From positions 3,708,501 to 3,772,500 of the forward strand of contig NZ_CP083761.1 in assembly GCF_023558375.1 (NCBI RefSeq): DNA of 64,000 bases, read 5' to 3'. Made by a program: the position numbers and the translations under genes. Positions 1 through 8,402 of this stretch are shown here, in pieces. Numbering within the stretch: position 1 is the stretch's first letter; every line of letters starts with the position of its first letter. Below the pieces are notes generated by a model. It saw only the letters and a list, made by a program, of their open reading frames with translations. It did not search any database and was not told the origin of the DNA. The DNA comes from Chroococcidiopsis sp. CCMEE 29. GTDB lineage: Bacteria > Cyanobacteriota > Cyanobacteriia > Cyanobacteriales > Chroococcidiopsidaceae.

Positions 1-875
1 TCACCCCAAGTTTGCAACTGAAGATATACCAGCAGTAGCGTCACAGCTAACAACACGGTTGCGGCAGCTGCTGCATAACCGAAATCAAATTGAGCAAAAG
101 CTTCCTGGTAGATGTAGTAAACCAATATATTAGTGGAGTTTAAAGGACCACCGCCGGTAACAACATAAACTTGCTCGAAACTCCGCAGCGTAAAAATGAC
201 TGTAGTGACGATCGCAAACACTACTGTTGGTCGTAACCCCGGTAAGGTAATATACCAGAACTGTTGCCAAGCATTCGCTCCATCTAGCTCGGCTGCCTCA
301 TAACGACTGATCGGAATTGTTTGCAGTCCAGCCAAAAAAACAACCATGTTAAAACCTAGCTGTTTCCAAATACTTAGTAAAATTAGGATTGGCATTGCCC
401 AGGTGGTGCTACCTAACCAAGGAGTTGGGGAAATCCCGATCAAACTCAATAGTGCATTAACCGGTCCTTCGGTTTGAAACAGCCAACGAAATCCTAAACC
501 AGCTGCCACCAGCGAGGTAATCGAGGGCAGAAAATAGGCACTTCGCAGCAATCCCCGTAGAGCGAAGGCGCGATTTAATAGCACTGCTAGTCCCAAGGGG
601 ATAATTAGGCTGGGAATCACAGTGGCGATCGTAAAGTAGGCAGTGTTAGCAAGAACTTGCCAGAAATCCGGGTTGAGTAGCAAACGTAAGTAGTTTCTGA
701 ATCCCACCCAAGAGGTGCCAGTTGAAGTGAAACTACCAGCGGTAAAGCTCAGGTAAAACAAATAGGCGATCGGCCAGAGTAGAAATATGCCCAGTAGAAT
801 GAGTGCAGGAGCCAGAAAGATCCAGGCGGCGATCGCATCATTGTCCAGCCACGACCTACCATATAGTTTGGGCAT
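1..875 (-). CDS. Sugar ABC transporter permease, MalF/UgpA type (3' end cut by window edge)
   Basis: This is an inner-membrane permease subunit of a carbohydrate ABC importer. The reverse strand reads from an ATG at 873-875 to the left edge without a stop, about 291 residues. Hydrophobic segments begin near residue 18, and the ABC-permease cytoplasmic EAA motif is clear (EAAELDGANAWQQFWYITLP). Only a few C-terminal residues appear to be missing. The start lies 24 bp from the divergent purN start, so both promoters must be compressed into or overlap coding sequence. A MalG-type partner lies about 30 kb away on the same strand. The substrate cannot be told from the permease. Confidence 0.88.
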   Translation of the reverse strand, partial: MPKLYGRSWLDNDAIAAWIFLAPALILLGIFLLWPIAYLFYLSFTAGSFTSTGTSWVGFRNYLRLLLNPDFWQVLANTAYFTIATVIPSLIIPLGLAVLLNRAFALRGLLRSAYFLPSITSLVAAGLGFRWLFQTEGPVNALLSLIGISPTPWLGSTTWAMPILILLSIWKQLGFNMVVFLAGLQTIPISRYEAAELDGANAWQQFWYITLPGLRPTVVFAIVTTVIFTLRSFEQVYVVTGGGPLNSTNILVYYIYQEAFAQFDFGYAAAAATVLLAVTLLLVYLQLQTWG

Positions 876-899
876 CTTTTATTCTTCCTCCCTGCCGCT

Positions 900-1583
900 A
901 TGACGCTTCATCCAGTCACAGTTGAGTTTAGCCCTGATTCTACTCCTAGTTTGGTTTCTCCCACCATTATGCCAAGTTCACTCACAGGCACTCCTTTAAA
1001 ATTAGGAGTTCTTGCCTCTGGCAATGGCAGTAACTTTGAGGCTGTGGCTCAAGCAATCGAAGCTGGAAAACTTAACGCTCAAATTCAAGTCTTGATTTAC
1101 AACAACCCAGAAGCTAAAGCAGCCGCAAGAGCAGTTAATCGGGGTATTCCCACTGTTTTGTTAAATCACCGCGACTTTCAGCATCGCGAAGATTTAGACC
1201 AGCAGATTGTCCAGACCTTGCAACAATATGAAGTGGAATGGGTAATTATGGCTGGCTGGATGCGGTTGGTAACACAAGTTTTAATTGATGCCTTTCCCGA
1301 CCAAATTATCAATATCCATCCCAGTTTGTTGCCCAGTTTCCGGGGTGTCCGCGCCGTGGAGCAAGCTCTTGCCGTCGGAGTGAAAATCACTGGCTGTACA
1401 GTGCATCTAGTCTGTTTAGAAATGGATAGTGGTGCGATTTTGCTCCAAGCAGCCGTGCCAGTTTTAGCTGACGATACCCCCGAAACACTTCACGCCCGCA
1501 TTCAGATTCAAGAACATCGAATTTTGCCGCCAGCGATCACCTTGGCAGCTCAGAGGACGCGGGGACGCCCCGATGCAATTTGA
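900..1583 (+). CDS. purN: Phosphoribosylglycinamide formyltransferase (GAR transformylase)
   Basis: The enzyme transfers a formyl group from 10-formyl-THF to GAR in the third step of purine synthesis, in the cytoplasm. The Rossmann start LGVLASGNGSNFEA, the active-site block IINIHPSLLPSF (catalytic Asn and His) and the later Asp in CLEMDSGAILLQ are all present. PurN proteins usually begin just before the KLGVLASGNGSN strand. The ATG at 900 adds a non-homologous stretch of about 33 residues; the in-frame ATG at 969 gives a more typical N-terminus. The 900 start is also only 24 bp from the divergent permease start, which favours 969. Confidence 0.93.
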   Translation: MTLHPVTVEFSPDSTPSLVSPTIMPSSLTGTPLKLGVLASGNGSNFEAVAQAIEAGKLNAQIQVLIYNNPEAKAAARAVNRGIPTVLLNHRDFQHREDLDQQIVQTLQQYEVEWVIMAGWMRLVTQVLIDAFPDQIINIHPSLLPSFRGVRAVEQALAVGVKITGCTVHLVCLEMDSGAILLQAAVPVLADDTPETLHARIQIQEHRILPPAITLAAQRTRGRPDAI

Positions 1584-1613
1584 CTGCCGATTAGCTTACT
1601 TGCACTACACTAG

Positions 1614-3284
1614 CTAAAAAGGCGGCAGTTCTTCGAGAATCGTAAAGCGAATGTGATTAATTGCTAACTCACCAATTGAAACCTCTTCTTTATTAAGAGG
1701 TAAACCCTTGCTTGTCACGCTTTCAAACGAAATTCCTTTGCCGATTTCAACGTGATACCAGGCTAAACCCATAAAAAACCGTGAGGGATAAGGTCCTTGC
1801 TCCATCACATCATCAGGGTTCGATTCCATTGGTAGCCACAAGTCTAACCCAGGTACGTAGAACTCTAGCCAAACATGATTATAGTCTGGTTGCAAGGGTA
1901 CACCCTGTTGCTCGGCATAGGATGGACACTTGTAACGACCTACAGTGCGACAGGCAATGTCATTCAGACGCGATAATGCCAGTAAAACGCCTACATACTC
2001 ACCGCAGGAACCAACGCCCCGATCTAGAACTACATCGGGCGTGTCGATGTGAGGTTTAATGCCGTAAGCAAGCTGATCGTAGACATAGTTGCGGATTTTA
2101 AACATTTTCCACAGAAGATTGGTTTCAGTCCCAATCGCTTCATTGGCAGCACGGCGGACAATGGCAGTATCCATTGCTAATTCGTCATCGTCCACTAGGT
2201 AGCGCCCCTGAAATTCTGGTGAGAGTTCAGGGATATTTTCCAAGTCTCTTGGAGTCAGGCGGTATTTTATCCCTCGGACTTCTATCAGTGCTTTCCAACC
2301 AAAAAGATGCCGTTCGCCAGGTTTGAGGCTGTTAAATTTAAACACTGCTACCCGCTGTCCGCCTTGCAGTTCTTCTGTAAAGGGCAGACCAATTGCTTCA
2401 ATGTGTCTCACCTTTTGCCGATCGGTTTCAGATGGCAGAGCAATGCGCCATTCAACCTGTTCTAATTTCACCTCGTCTAAAGGAGAAAGTTCCTCAACAT
2501 AGGACATCTCTAAGAGATAGCCATTGGATAAAGCGTAGCGTCCACTTGGGTTGTAATGATAATGCAGCGGGTGAATAAATGTGCGATCGCGGTAGGTTAG
2601 TTCGTGAGACGGCTCCATATTGGGATTATCCCGGATATAAGCTTCCTCACTGGCATAGGCAACATAAAGCGTTTCTTGACTGGTTTGAGAGTTGGAATGG
2701 AAAGCCAAGCCAGTAGGACATTCAAACGGCGTCAGAAGGCTAAATTTAATTTCTCCAGTCGCGCGATCGAGGTAGTAAACAGTTTGTTCTGTAGTATCAG
2801 AAACCCAAAGTTCTTCTCCGCGTACCGTAATATTCTCTATCCCGACCCCAGGCGCATAAAACTTGGTAATTTGGCGACCCGTACTGCGGTTAAAAATCAA
2901 AATATAGCCAGATTTCTGGCAGGTAACATAAACGGTTGTTTCCCAAACAGCAACACCATTGGCAGGGTAGGGTAAGGTAACAAATGGCTTGAGAGTGAAA
3001 TCTCCCATCTGGCAGCTGTAGACAGTGTCTTCCCGCGTACACCAAAGGGTGTCCTCCCATAAGGCTATACCTGTCACATCTACAAACTCAGATACTTGAG
3101 TTGAATTCAAAATCGTGGTGTTGTCACTGGCGGGGTCAATTTGTAGTAAATGCCCTTTGATGGCATCAATGGCTATGAGCTTATTGTCTAAGAAAGCAAT
3201 ACCGTGTAAGGCAGCAGCACCAATGGGTCTGATCGTCCGTTGCCATGATTGTTGAATAGTGGGAACCAGTGAAGCAGAATTCAT
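1614..3284 (-). CDS. Transglutaminase-like protein with N-terminal beta-propeller-like repeats
   Basis: The N-terminal half (about residues 10-230) shows repeated strands of the type seen in NHL/SMP-30 propellers (GIALWEDTLWCTRED, GVAVWETTVYVTCQ, NITVRGEELWVSD). The C-terminal half has a transglutaminase-core fold with a Cys in GVGSCGEYVGVLLALSR, a His in NHVWLEFYVPG and an Asp in MESNPDD, the expected Cys-His-Asp triad. It could be a protease or a cross-linking enzyme. No signal peptide is visible. The ATG at 3284 was chosen; an upstream in-frame TTG at 3335 would add 17 unlikely residues. It converges on purN. The substrate is unknown. Confidence 0.8.
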   Translation of the reverse strand: MNSASLVPTIQQSWQRTIRPIGAAALHGIAFLDNKLIAIDAIKGHLLQIDPASDNTTILNSTQVSEFVDVTGIALWEDTLWCTREDTVYSCQMGDFTLKPFVTLPYPANGVAVWETTVYVTCQKSGYILIFNRSTGRQITKFYAPGVGIENITVRGEELWVSDTTEQTVYYLDRATGEIKFSLLTPFECPTGLAFHSNSQTSQETLYVAYASEEAYIRDNPNMEPSHELTYRDRTFIHPLHYHYNPSGRYALSNGYLLEMSYVEELSPLDEVKLEQVEWRIALPSETDRQKVRHIEAIGLPFTEELQGGQRVAVFKFNSLKPGERHLFGWKALIEVRGIKYRLTPRDLENIPELSPEFQGRYLVDDDELAMDTAIVRRAANEAIGTETNLLWKMFKIRNYVYDQLAYGIKPHIDTPDVVLDRGVGSCGEYVGVLLALSRLNDIACRTVGRYKCPSYAEQQGVPLQPDYNHVWLEFYVPGLDLWLPMESNPDDVMEQGPYPSRFFMGLAWYHVEIGKGISFESVTSKGLPLNKEEVSIGELAINHIRFTILEELPPF

Positions 3285-3537
3285 AGGGGAGTGGGAGTAG
3301 GATAAGTTATATTTTCCCTTCCTACTGTGGAGCAAGCAAATCAGGAAAGCGGAGGATTTTTCTTACAGTTTCAGATTTTTTTAGAATTGTAGCGACTGCT
3401 CAGGCTTTTGAAAGTAAACAATAATTCTTTACACCACTCTCTGCTTCCTATTCCCCAGTGTGCCAACAAATAGCTGAAAGATAATAGCCTACTAATTTAT
3501 TATTGACTTACTATCAGCACTCCCCTGGACGCTATTC

Positions 3538-6369
3538 ATGTCTGCAAATTCTTTGCCCAACCCAGCCGCCGTCTGGCACACCCTAGAAGTTGACAAGACG
3601 CTCCAAATGTTAGGCAGCGATCGCAATGCTGGCTTAAGCTCCCAAGAAGTACAACAGCGGTTGCAGCAATACGGTCCTAACGAACTCAAGGAAACTGCTG
3701 GTCGCAGTTCTTTGGTCATCTTACTGGATCAGTTCAAAAACATTATGTTATTGATGCTGATTGCAGTAGCAGTCATTTCTGCGCTTTTGGATTTGCGAGC
3801 CAACGAATTTCCCAAAGATGCGATCGCCATTGCTTTGATCGTCATTCTCAATGGCATTCTAGGCTATCTCCAGGAAAGTCGTGCCGAAAAAGCCTTGGCA
3901 GCACTCAAACAGCTCTCTGCCCCACTGGTGAGAGTACTGCGTGACGGCAGACTGGTTGAAGTAGAAGCGAAGTACCTGGTGCCGGGAGATATCATGCTCC
4001 TAGAAGCTGGGGTACAGCTGGCAGCAGATGGACGCTTGATTGAGGAATCTAACCTGCAAGTGCGGGAATCGGCACTGACTGGTGAAGCCCAGGCAGTTGA
4101 AAAGCAAGCAGAAATTCAAGTACCTGAAGACACCCCACTAGGCGATCGCCTGAATCTGGTATTTCAAGGAACCGAAGTTACCCAGGGGCGAGCCAAGGTT
4201 GTAGTCACTAAAACTGCCATGGAGACTGAATTAGGGCGAATTGCCGCCATGATTCAGTCGGTAGAAACTGAGCCAACTCCCTTGCAGCAGCGGATGTCTC
4301 AACTGGGGAATGTTCTCGTCACTGGCTCACTGATATTAGTGGCTTTGGTAGTAATAGGTGGTGTACTGCAAGCGAGTAACTTTAACCTGCAAAACCTTAA
4401 TTTCAGCACCTTTGAAGAACTGTTAGAAGTTTCTTTGAGTATGGCGGTTGCTGTGGTGCCAGAAGGCTTGCCAGCTGTAATTACTGTTACTTTGGCGCTA
4501 GGAACGCAACGGATGGTGCGCCGTCATGCCTTAATTCGCAAATTGCCAGCAGTAGAGACACTTGGTTCAGTCACCACGATCTGCTCCGATAAAACCGGCA
4601 CCCTGACGCAAAACAAGATGGTGGTGCAATCGGTTTATACGAACAATAACTTGTTCCACCCTACGGGAGAGGGTTACGCCCCTATAGGGGAATTTCAGCT
4701 CAATGGTCAGAGGATTGAGACAGATGACTATCTACCACTGCAAGCCTTACTGATTGCCTGTGCCCTTTGTAATGATTCAACCTTACAAGAGGAAAAGGGG
4801 CAGTGGATAATTCTGGGAGACCCGACAGAAGGCGCACTGTTAACACTGGCAGCCAAGGCGGGCGTTGAGAAAGACCAATGGTCGACCCGCCTACCGCGCG
4901 TTGCCGAGTTTCCTTTCTCCTCGGAACGCAAGCGAATGAGTGTGATTTGTGAAGTGAAGAGTGAGCAGGTCAGGAGTGAGGAGTTCTCTCAACTTCTTAC
5001 CTCTCAGCCCCAGTACGTAATGTTTACCAAAGGCTCGCCAGAGCTAACCTTAGCACGTTGCACTCGGATTAATGTCGGCGATCGCGCTGTCCCTTTGAAC
5101 GATGCCCAACGTCAGGAAATTCTGACGCAGAATGATTCGATGGCGAGTCGGGGTTTGCGGGTGTTGGGTTTTGCCTACAAACTCCTGAATACCTTACCAC
5201 CAGAAGGCTCACAGGAGACATCAGAGCAAGAATTGGTGTGGTTAGGATTAGTGGGGATGCTTGATGCCCCCCGACCAGAAGTGCGGAAAGCGGTAGCCCA
5301 ATGTCGGGAGGCGGGAATTCGACCGATGATGATTACTGGCGATCACCAACTGACGGCAAGAGCGATCGCTACTGATTTGGGCATTGCTAAAGAAGGCGAT
5401 CGCGTCCTCACGGGTCAGGAATTGGAGCATATGAGCCCACCCCAACTGGAGCAACAAGTTGATTTCGTCAATATCTACGCCAGAGTTGCCCCAGAACATA
5501 AACTGCGAATTGTGCAGGCACTACAACGTCGAGGTCGATTTGTCGCCATGACTGGAGATGGAGTTAACGATGCCCCTGCCCTGAAACAGGCAGATATTGG
5601 AATTGCGATGGGCATCACTGGCACTGATGTCAGTAAGGAAGCGAGCGACATGGTGCTGCTGGACGACAACTTTGCCACGATTGTGGCAGCAACCGAGGAA
5701 GGTCGGGTTGTTTACACCAATATTCGCCGCTTTATCAAATACATTTTGGGCAGCAACATTGGAGAAGTCTTAACCATTGCAGCTGCTCCCTTGATTGGCT
5801 TAGGTGGCGTTCCCCTGACACCGCTGCAAATTCTCTGGATGAACCTGGTTACAGATGGTATCCCAGCTTTGGCATTGGCAGTAGAACCCGCTGAACCGGA
5901 CGTAATGCGACGACCCCCATTCAGCCCCCGCGAAAGTATTTTTGCCCGTGGTTTGGGTTCTTATATGGTGCGGATTGGCATCGTCTTTGCGATTATCACG
6001 ATCGCCTTAATGGCATGGGCTTACAACTATACTCACTCACCTGGGTACGATCGTAGTCCAGAAACTTGGAAGACAATGGTGTTTACCACCTTATGTATTG
6101 CTCAGATGGGTCATGCTCTAGCAGTTCGTTCTAACACTCGGCTAACGGCAGAGCTAAATCCTTGGTCAAATCCATACTTGCTGGGAGCCGTTGTAGTCAC
6201 TCTAATTTTGCAATTGCTGCTAGTCTACGTCCCACCCTTACAAGCTTTCTTTGACACCTACTGGCTAAGTCCGTTCGAACTGTTAATTTGCTTTGCCTTC
6301 AGTACCTTGTTGTTTGTTTGGGTTGAGCTAGAGAAGCTATTCATTCGTTGGTACAAAAGCAGGGGTTAG
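3538..6369 (+). CDS. P-type Ca2+-transporting ATPase, PacL/SERCA (IIA) type
   Basis: This is a 943-residue P-type ATPase. It has the actuator motif LTGEA, the phosphorylation loop [12 protein letters not shown] with Asp351, the nucleotide-domain motif FTKGSPE, the hinge [11 protein letters not shown] and about ten membrane helices. Calcium-site residues of class IIA pumps are visible: VPEGLP in M4, SNIGEV (Asn and Glu) in M5 and NLVTDG in M6. The family expels Ca2+ from the cytosol using ATP. A short insertion in the nucleotide domain (residues about 470-482) is encoded by DNA resembling the GTCAGGAGT-type repeats of this genome. The stop codon TAG lies inside a GGGGTTAGGGG repeat. Confidence 0.93.
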   Translation: MSANSLPNPAAVWHTLEVDKTLQMLGSDRNAGLSSQEVQQRLQQYGPNELKETAGRSSLVILLDQFKNIMLLMLIAVAVISALLDLRANEFPKDAIAIALIVILNGILGYLQESRAEKALAALKQLSAPLVRVLRDGRLVEVEAKYLVPGDIMLLEAGVQLAADGRLIEESNLQVRESALTGEAQAVEKQAEIQVPEDTPLGDRLNLVFQGTEVTQGRAKVVVTKTAMETELGRIAAMIQSVETEPTPLQQRMSQLGNVLVTGSLILVALVVIGGVLQASNFNLQNLNFSTFEELLEVSLSMAVAVVPEGLPAVITVTLALGTQRMVRRHALIRKLPAVETLGSVTTICSDKTGTLTQNKMVVQSVYTNNNLFHPTGEGYAPIGEFQLNGQRIETDDYLPLQALLIACALCNDSTLQEEKGQWIILGDPTEGALLTLAAKAGVEKDQWSTRLPRVAEFPFSSERKRMSVICEVKSEQVRSEEFSQLLTSQPQYVMFTKGSPELTLARCTRINVGDRAVPLNDAQRQEILTQNDSMASRGLRVLGFAYKLLNTLPPEGSQETSEQELVWLGLVGMLDAPRPEVRKAVAQCREAGIRPMMITGDHQLTARAIATDLGIAKEGDRVLTGQELEHMSPPQLEQQVDFVNIYARVAPEHKLRIVQALQRRGRFVAMTGDGVNDAPALKQADIGIAMGITGTDVSKEASDMVLLDDNFATIVAATEEGRVVYTNIRRFIKYILGSNIGEVLTIAAAPLIGLGGVPLTPLQILWMNLVTDGIPALALAVEPAEPDVMRRPPFSPRESIFARGLGSYMVRIGIVFAIITIALMAWAYNYTHSPGYDRSPETWKTMVFTTLCIAQMGHALAVRSNTRLTAELNPWSNPYLLGAVVVTLILQLLLVYVPPLQAFFDTYWLSPFELLICFAFSTLLFVWVELEKLFIRWYKSRG

Positions 6370-6402
6370 GGGCTAAAGGTTAGGGGTTAGTAAAAGAGTT
6401 TC

Positions 6403-6447
6403 TACCCCTAATCCCTAATCCCTAATCCCTAATCCCTAATCCCTCCC
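6403..6447. repeat. STRR heptamer array (CCCTAAT)n directly before recF
   Basis: About five to six tandem CCCTAAT units lie between the ATPase stop and the recF start, preceded by the complementary GGGGTTAG units at 6362-6392. It ends three bases before the recF ATG, where a Shine-Dalgarno sequence would be expected. STRR heptamers are a known feature of filamentous and related cyanobacteria; the placement is seen directly. Confidence 0.9.
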
Positions 6448-7566
6448 ATGTACCTCAAAACCCTACAGCTCCGACAGCTTCGTAACTACCAAGAGCAGCG
6501 AGTTAATTTTATTGCTCCTAAAACAATTTTGGTGGGCAATAATGCTCAAGGAAAATCGAACTTATTAGAGGCGGTGGAATTACTAGCAACACTGCGATCG
6601 CACCGGATGGCACGCGATCGCGATCTGGTTCGAGAAGGAGAACCCGTTGCCCAAATTAATGCCACTATTGAGCGCCAAACTGGTATAAGTGACCTATCTT
6701 TAACCTTACGGCGTAACGGTCGCCGTACTGTTGCCCTGAATGGCGAGTCTCTGCGGCGACAGTTAGACTTTCTGGGTGTCCTCAATGCTGTGCAGTTTTC
6801 TAGCCTCGATTTAGAGCTAGTTAGAGGAGGCCCAGAGCAACGGCGAAACTGGCTGGATACACTGTTAATTCAGCTTGAACCTGTTTATGCCTACATTTTG
6901 CAGCAGTACAACCAGGTGTTGCGGCAGCGTAATGCCTGGTTGAAAAGGAGTCAGGGGTCAGCAGTCAGCGGTCAGGAGTTAGAAGAACTGGCGGTTTGGA
7001 ACGCTCAGTTAGTGACTACAGGGACAAGGGTGATCGGACGGCGATCGCGCGCAATAGAGCGGCTAGCGCCTGTCGCCCAAGCATGGCACGCCAGCATCAG
7101 TGACAGTACAGAAATTCTGCAAGTGAAGTATGCACCTAACGTGCCTTTAGCAGAAAATTACCCCGACGGAGTAAAGCAGGCTTTTTTAGAAAAAATTGAG
7201 CAGAGAACTGTCGCTGAACAGCACCAAGGCATCACCTTAGTCGGACCCCATAGGGATGAGATTGAGTTGACGATCAACCAGACACCAGCTCGTCAATACG
7301 GTTCTCAAGGTCAGCAGCGAACTCTGGTATTAGCGCTGAAGTTAGCAGAGCTAAAACTGATTGAAGAAGTCGTCGGAGAACCCCCACTGCTATTACTTGA
7401 TGATGTGTTGGCGGAGCTAGACCCCAATCGGCAAAATCAACTACTGGAAGCAATTCAAGACCGATTTCAAACTCTGATTACGACTACTCATTTGGGTGCA
7501 TTTGATTCCCAATGGCTAAAAGCCTCCCAAATTCTCTCGGTTCAGGCAGGACAGATCTCATCTTGA
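6448..7566 (+). CDS. recF: DNA replication and repair protein RecF
   Basis: RecF is an ABC/SMC-like ATPase that loads RecA at single-strand gaps with RecO and RecR. It has a Walker A motif GNNAQGKSNLLEAV near residue 30, a signature region YGSQGQQRTLVLALKLAEL and a Walker B/D-loop LLLLDDVLAELDPNRQ. The length of 372 aa is normal. Around residues 167-178 a low-complexity stretch (KRSQGSAVSGQELEE) is encoded by GGTCAGGGGTCAG-like repeat DNA, probably a tolerated in-frame repeat insertion in the coiled-coil arm. No ribosome binding site is visible, because a heptamer array abuts the ATG. Confidence 0.95.
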   Translation: MYLKTLQLRQLRNYQEQRVNFIAPKTILVGNNAQGKSNLLEAVELLATLRSHRMARDRDLVREGEPVAQINATIERQTGISDLSLTLRRNGRRTVALNGESLRRQLDFLGVLNAVQFSSLDLELVRGGPEQRRNWLDTLLIQLEPVYAYILQQYNQVLRQRNAWLKRSQGSAVSGQELEELAVWNAQLVTTGTRVIGRRSRAIERLAPVAQAWHASISDSTEILQVKYAPNVPLAENYPDGVKQAFLEKIEQRTVAEQHQGITLVGPHRDEIELTINQTPARQYGSQGQQRTLVLALKLAELKLIEEVVGEPPLLLLDDVLAELDPNRQNQLLEAIQDRFQTLITTTHLGAFDSQWLKASQILSVQAGQISS

Positions 7567-7634
7567 GTTGCGTTCTCTCTTCAGGAACCTGTAGCAGGGG
7601 GAGCAGGAGGAGCAGGGGGAGTAGAGAGGTAGAA
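7567..7634. repeat. GGGGGAGCA-type repeat between recF and the MgtC-like gene
   Basis: A short purine-rich direct repeat (GCAGGGGGAGCAGGAGGAGCAGGGGG) fills most of the 68 bp between the convergent recF and MgtC-like genes. The same repeat class recurs at 8225-8282, 10560-10600, 12700-12720, 14655-14692, 15105-15125, 30480-30500 and 37880-37905. Confidence 0.8.
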
Positions 7635-8093
7635 TTAGCCACTGGGTTCTATTTTTTTAAATAGCTCAAGCACTACAAATGAGAGGATGGTGCCAATTAA
7701 TCCCAGTTGCCATAGCCCAGCACCAGCGACAATTCCCAGGGCAGCTGAAACCCAAATAGCGGCGGCAGAGGTGAGACCGCGAACTCCGGTTGAACCAGAA
7801 CGCGAGGGGGACTCACGTAAGATTGCTCCACCACCAACGAAACCAACACCCGTAGCAATGCCCTGAATTACCCGGCTAAGAGCGTCGGCGCTTTCTTCGG
7901 CTGCACCAACTTGAATGGGAACGAGAACAAACAGAGCCGCACCAAAACTGACTAATATATTGGTTCTGAACCCGGCTGGTTTGTGCCTGACTTCACGCTC
8001 CCAACCGATAACCGCACCAAAGAGTAAAGCGAGACCTAGCCTGAAAAGAATGCCCCCAAAATCATTAGGGGAAACGAAGTAAGTACCTGACAA
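7635..8093 (-). CDS. MgtC/SapB-family inner-membrane protein
   Basis: This 152-residue protein has four to five hydrophobic segments. It carries the family signature in GAVIGWEREVRHKPAGFRTN near the N-terminus, followed by GVGFVGGGAILRES and GLTSAAAIWVSAALGIVAG. MgtC/SapB proteins are linked to Mg2+ limitation and acid stress and can inhibit F-type ATP synthase; the role here is not shown by the sequence. It is the short form lacking a C-terminal ACT-like domain. The only in-frame start is TTG at 8093, because a TGA lies four codons upstream. Confidence 0.87.
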   Translation of the reverse strand: MSGTYFVSPNDFGGILFRLGLALLFGAVIGWEREVRHKPAGFRTNILVSFGAALFVLVPIQVGAAEESADALSRVIQGIATGVGFVGGGAILRESPSRSGSTGVRGLTSAAAIWVSAALGIVAGAGLWQLGLIGTILSFVVLELFKKIEPSG

Positions 8094-8402
8094 TGTTTGC
8101 TTTCAAAATATTACTTAACGGCACCAGTTTAGTATGAACCAGAGGCAGCGATCGCCATCTTCTCGATAGAATCGAGCTGCCATGTCTATTAATCCCTTTC
8201 CACCCAAAGATTTATCAATTGTTGAGGCAGCAGGGGGAGTAGGGGAAGCAGGGGGAGCAGGGGAGGCAGGGGGAGTAGAAAGAGAAAAGGTTATAGGTAA
8301 TTTTGTAGCAGTAAAGGAGTAACTAACGAAGGTGTATTGCCTCAAGTGCTTAGGACATAGTTTGGCTCTTAGGTATCACTACCCAATTACGAAAGCCAGA
8401 TC
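8094..8402. other. Intergenic region with GGGGGAGCA repeats upstream of the kinase
   Basis: This is 309 bp between the divergent MgtC-like gene and the kinase. Positions 8225-8282 hold a purine-rich GGGGGAGYA/GGGGAAGCA array. A reverse-strand reading frame of 76 codons across it is low-complexity Pro/Ala and was not accepted as a gene. Promoters for both flanking genes should lie here, but I see no convincing -35/-10 pair. Confidence 0.6.

Noticed and set aside
6403-6447. Telomere-like CCCTAA repeat
   Set aside because: The unit is a seven-base cyanobacterial STRR (CCCTAAT), recurs between many genes and has nothing to do with a chromosome end.
8115-8345. Reverse-strand frame with PASPAPPASPTPPAAS
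   Set aside because: Low-complexity translation of a purine-rich repeat with no ribosome binding site or conserved content.
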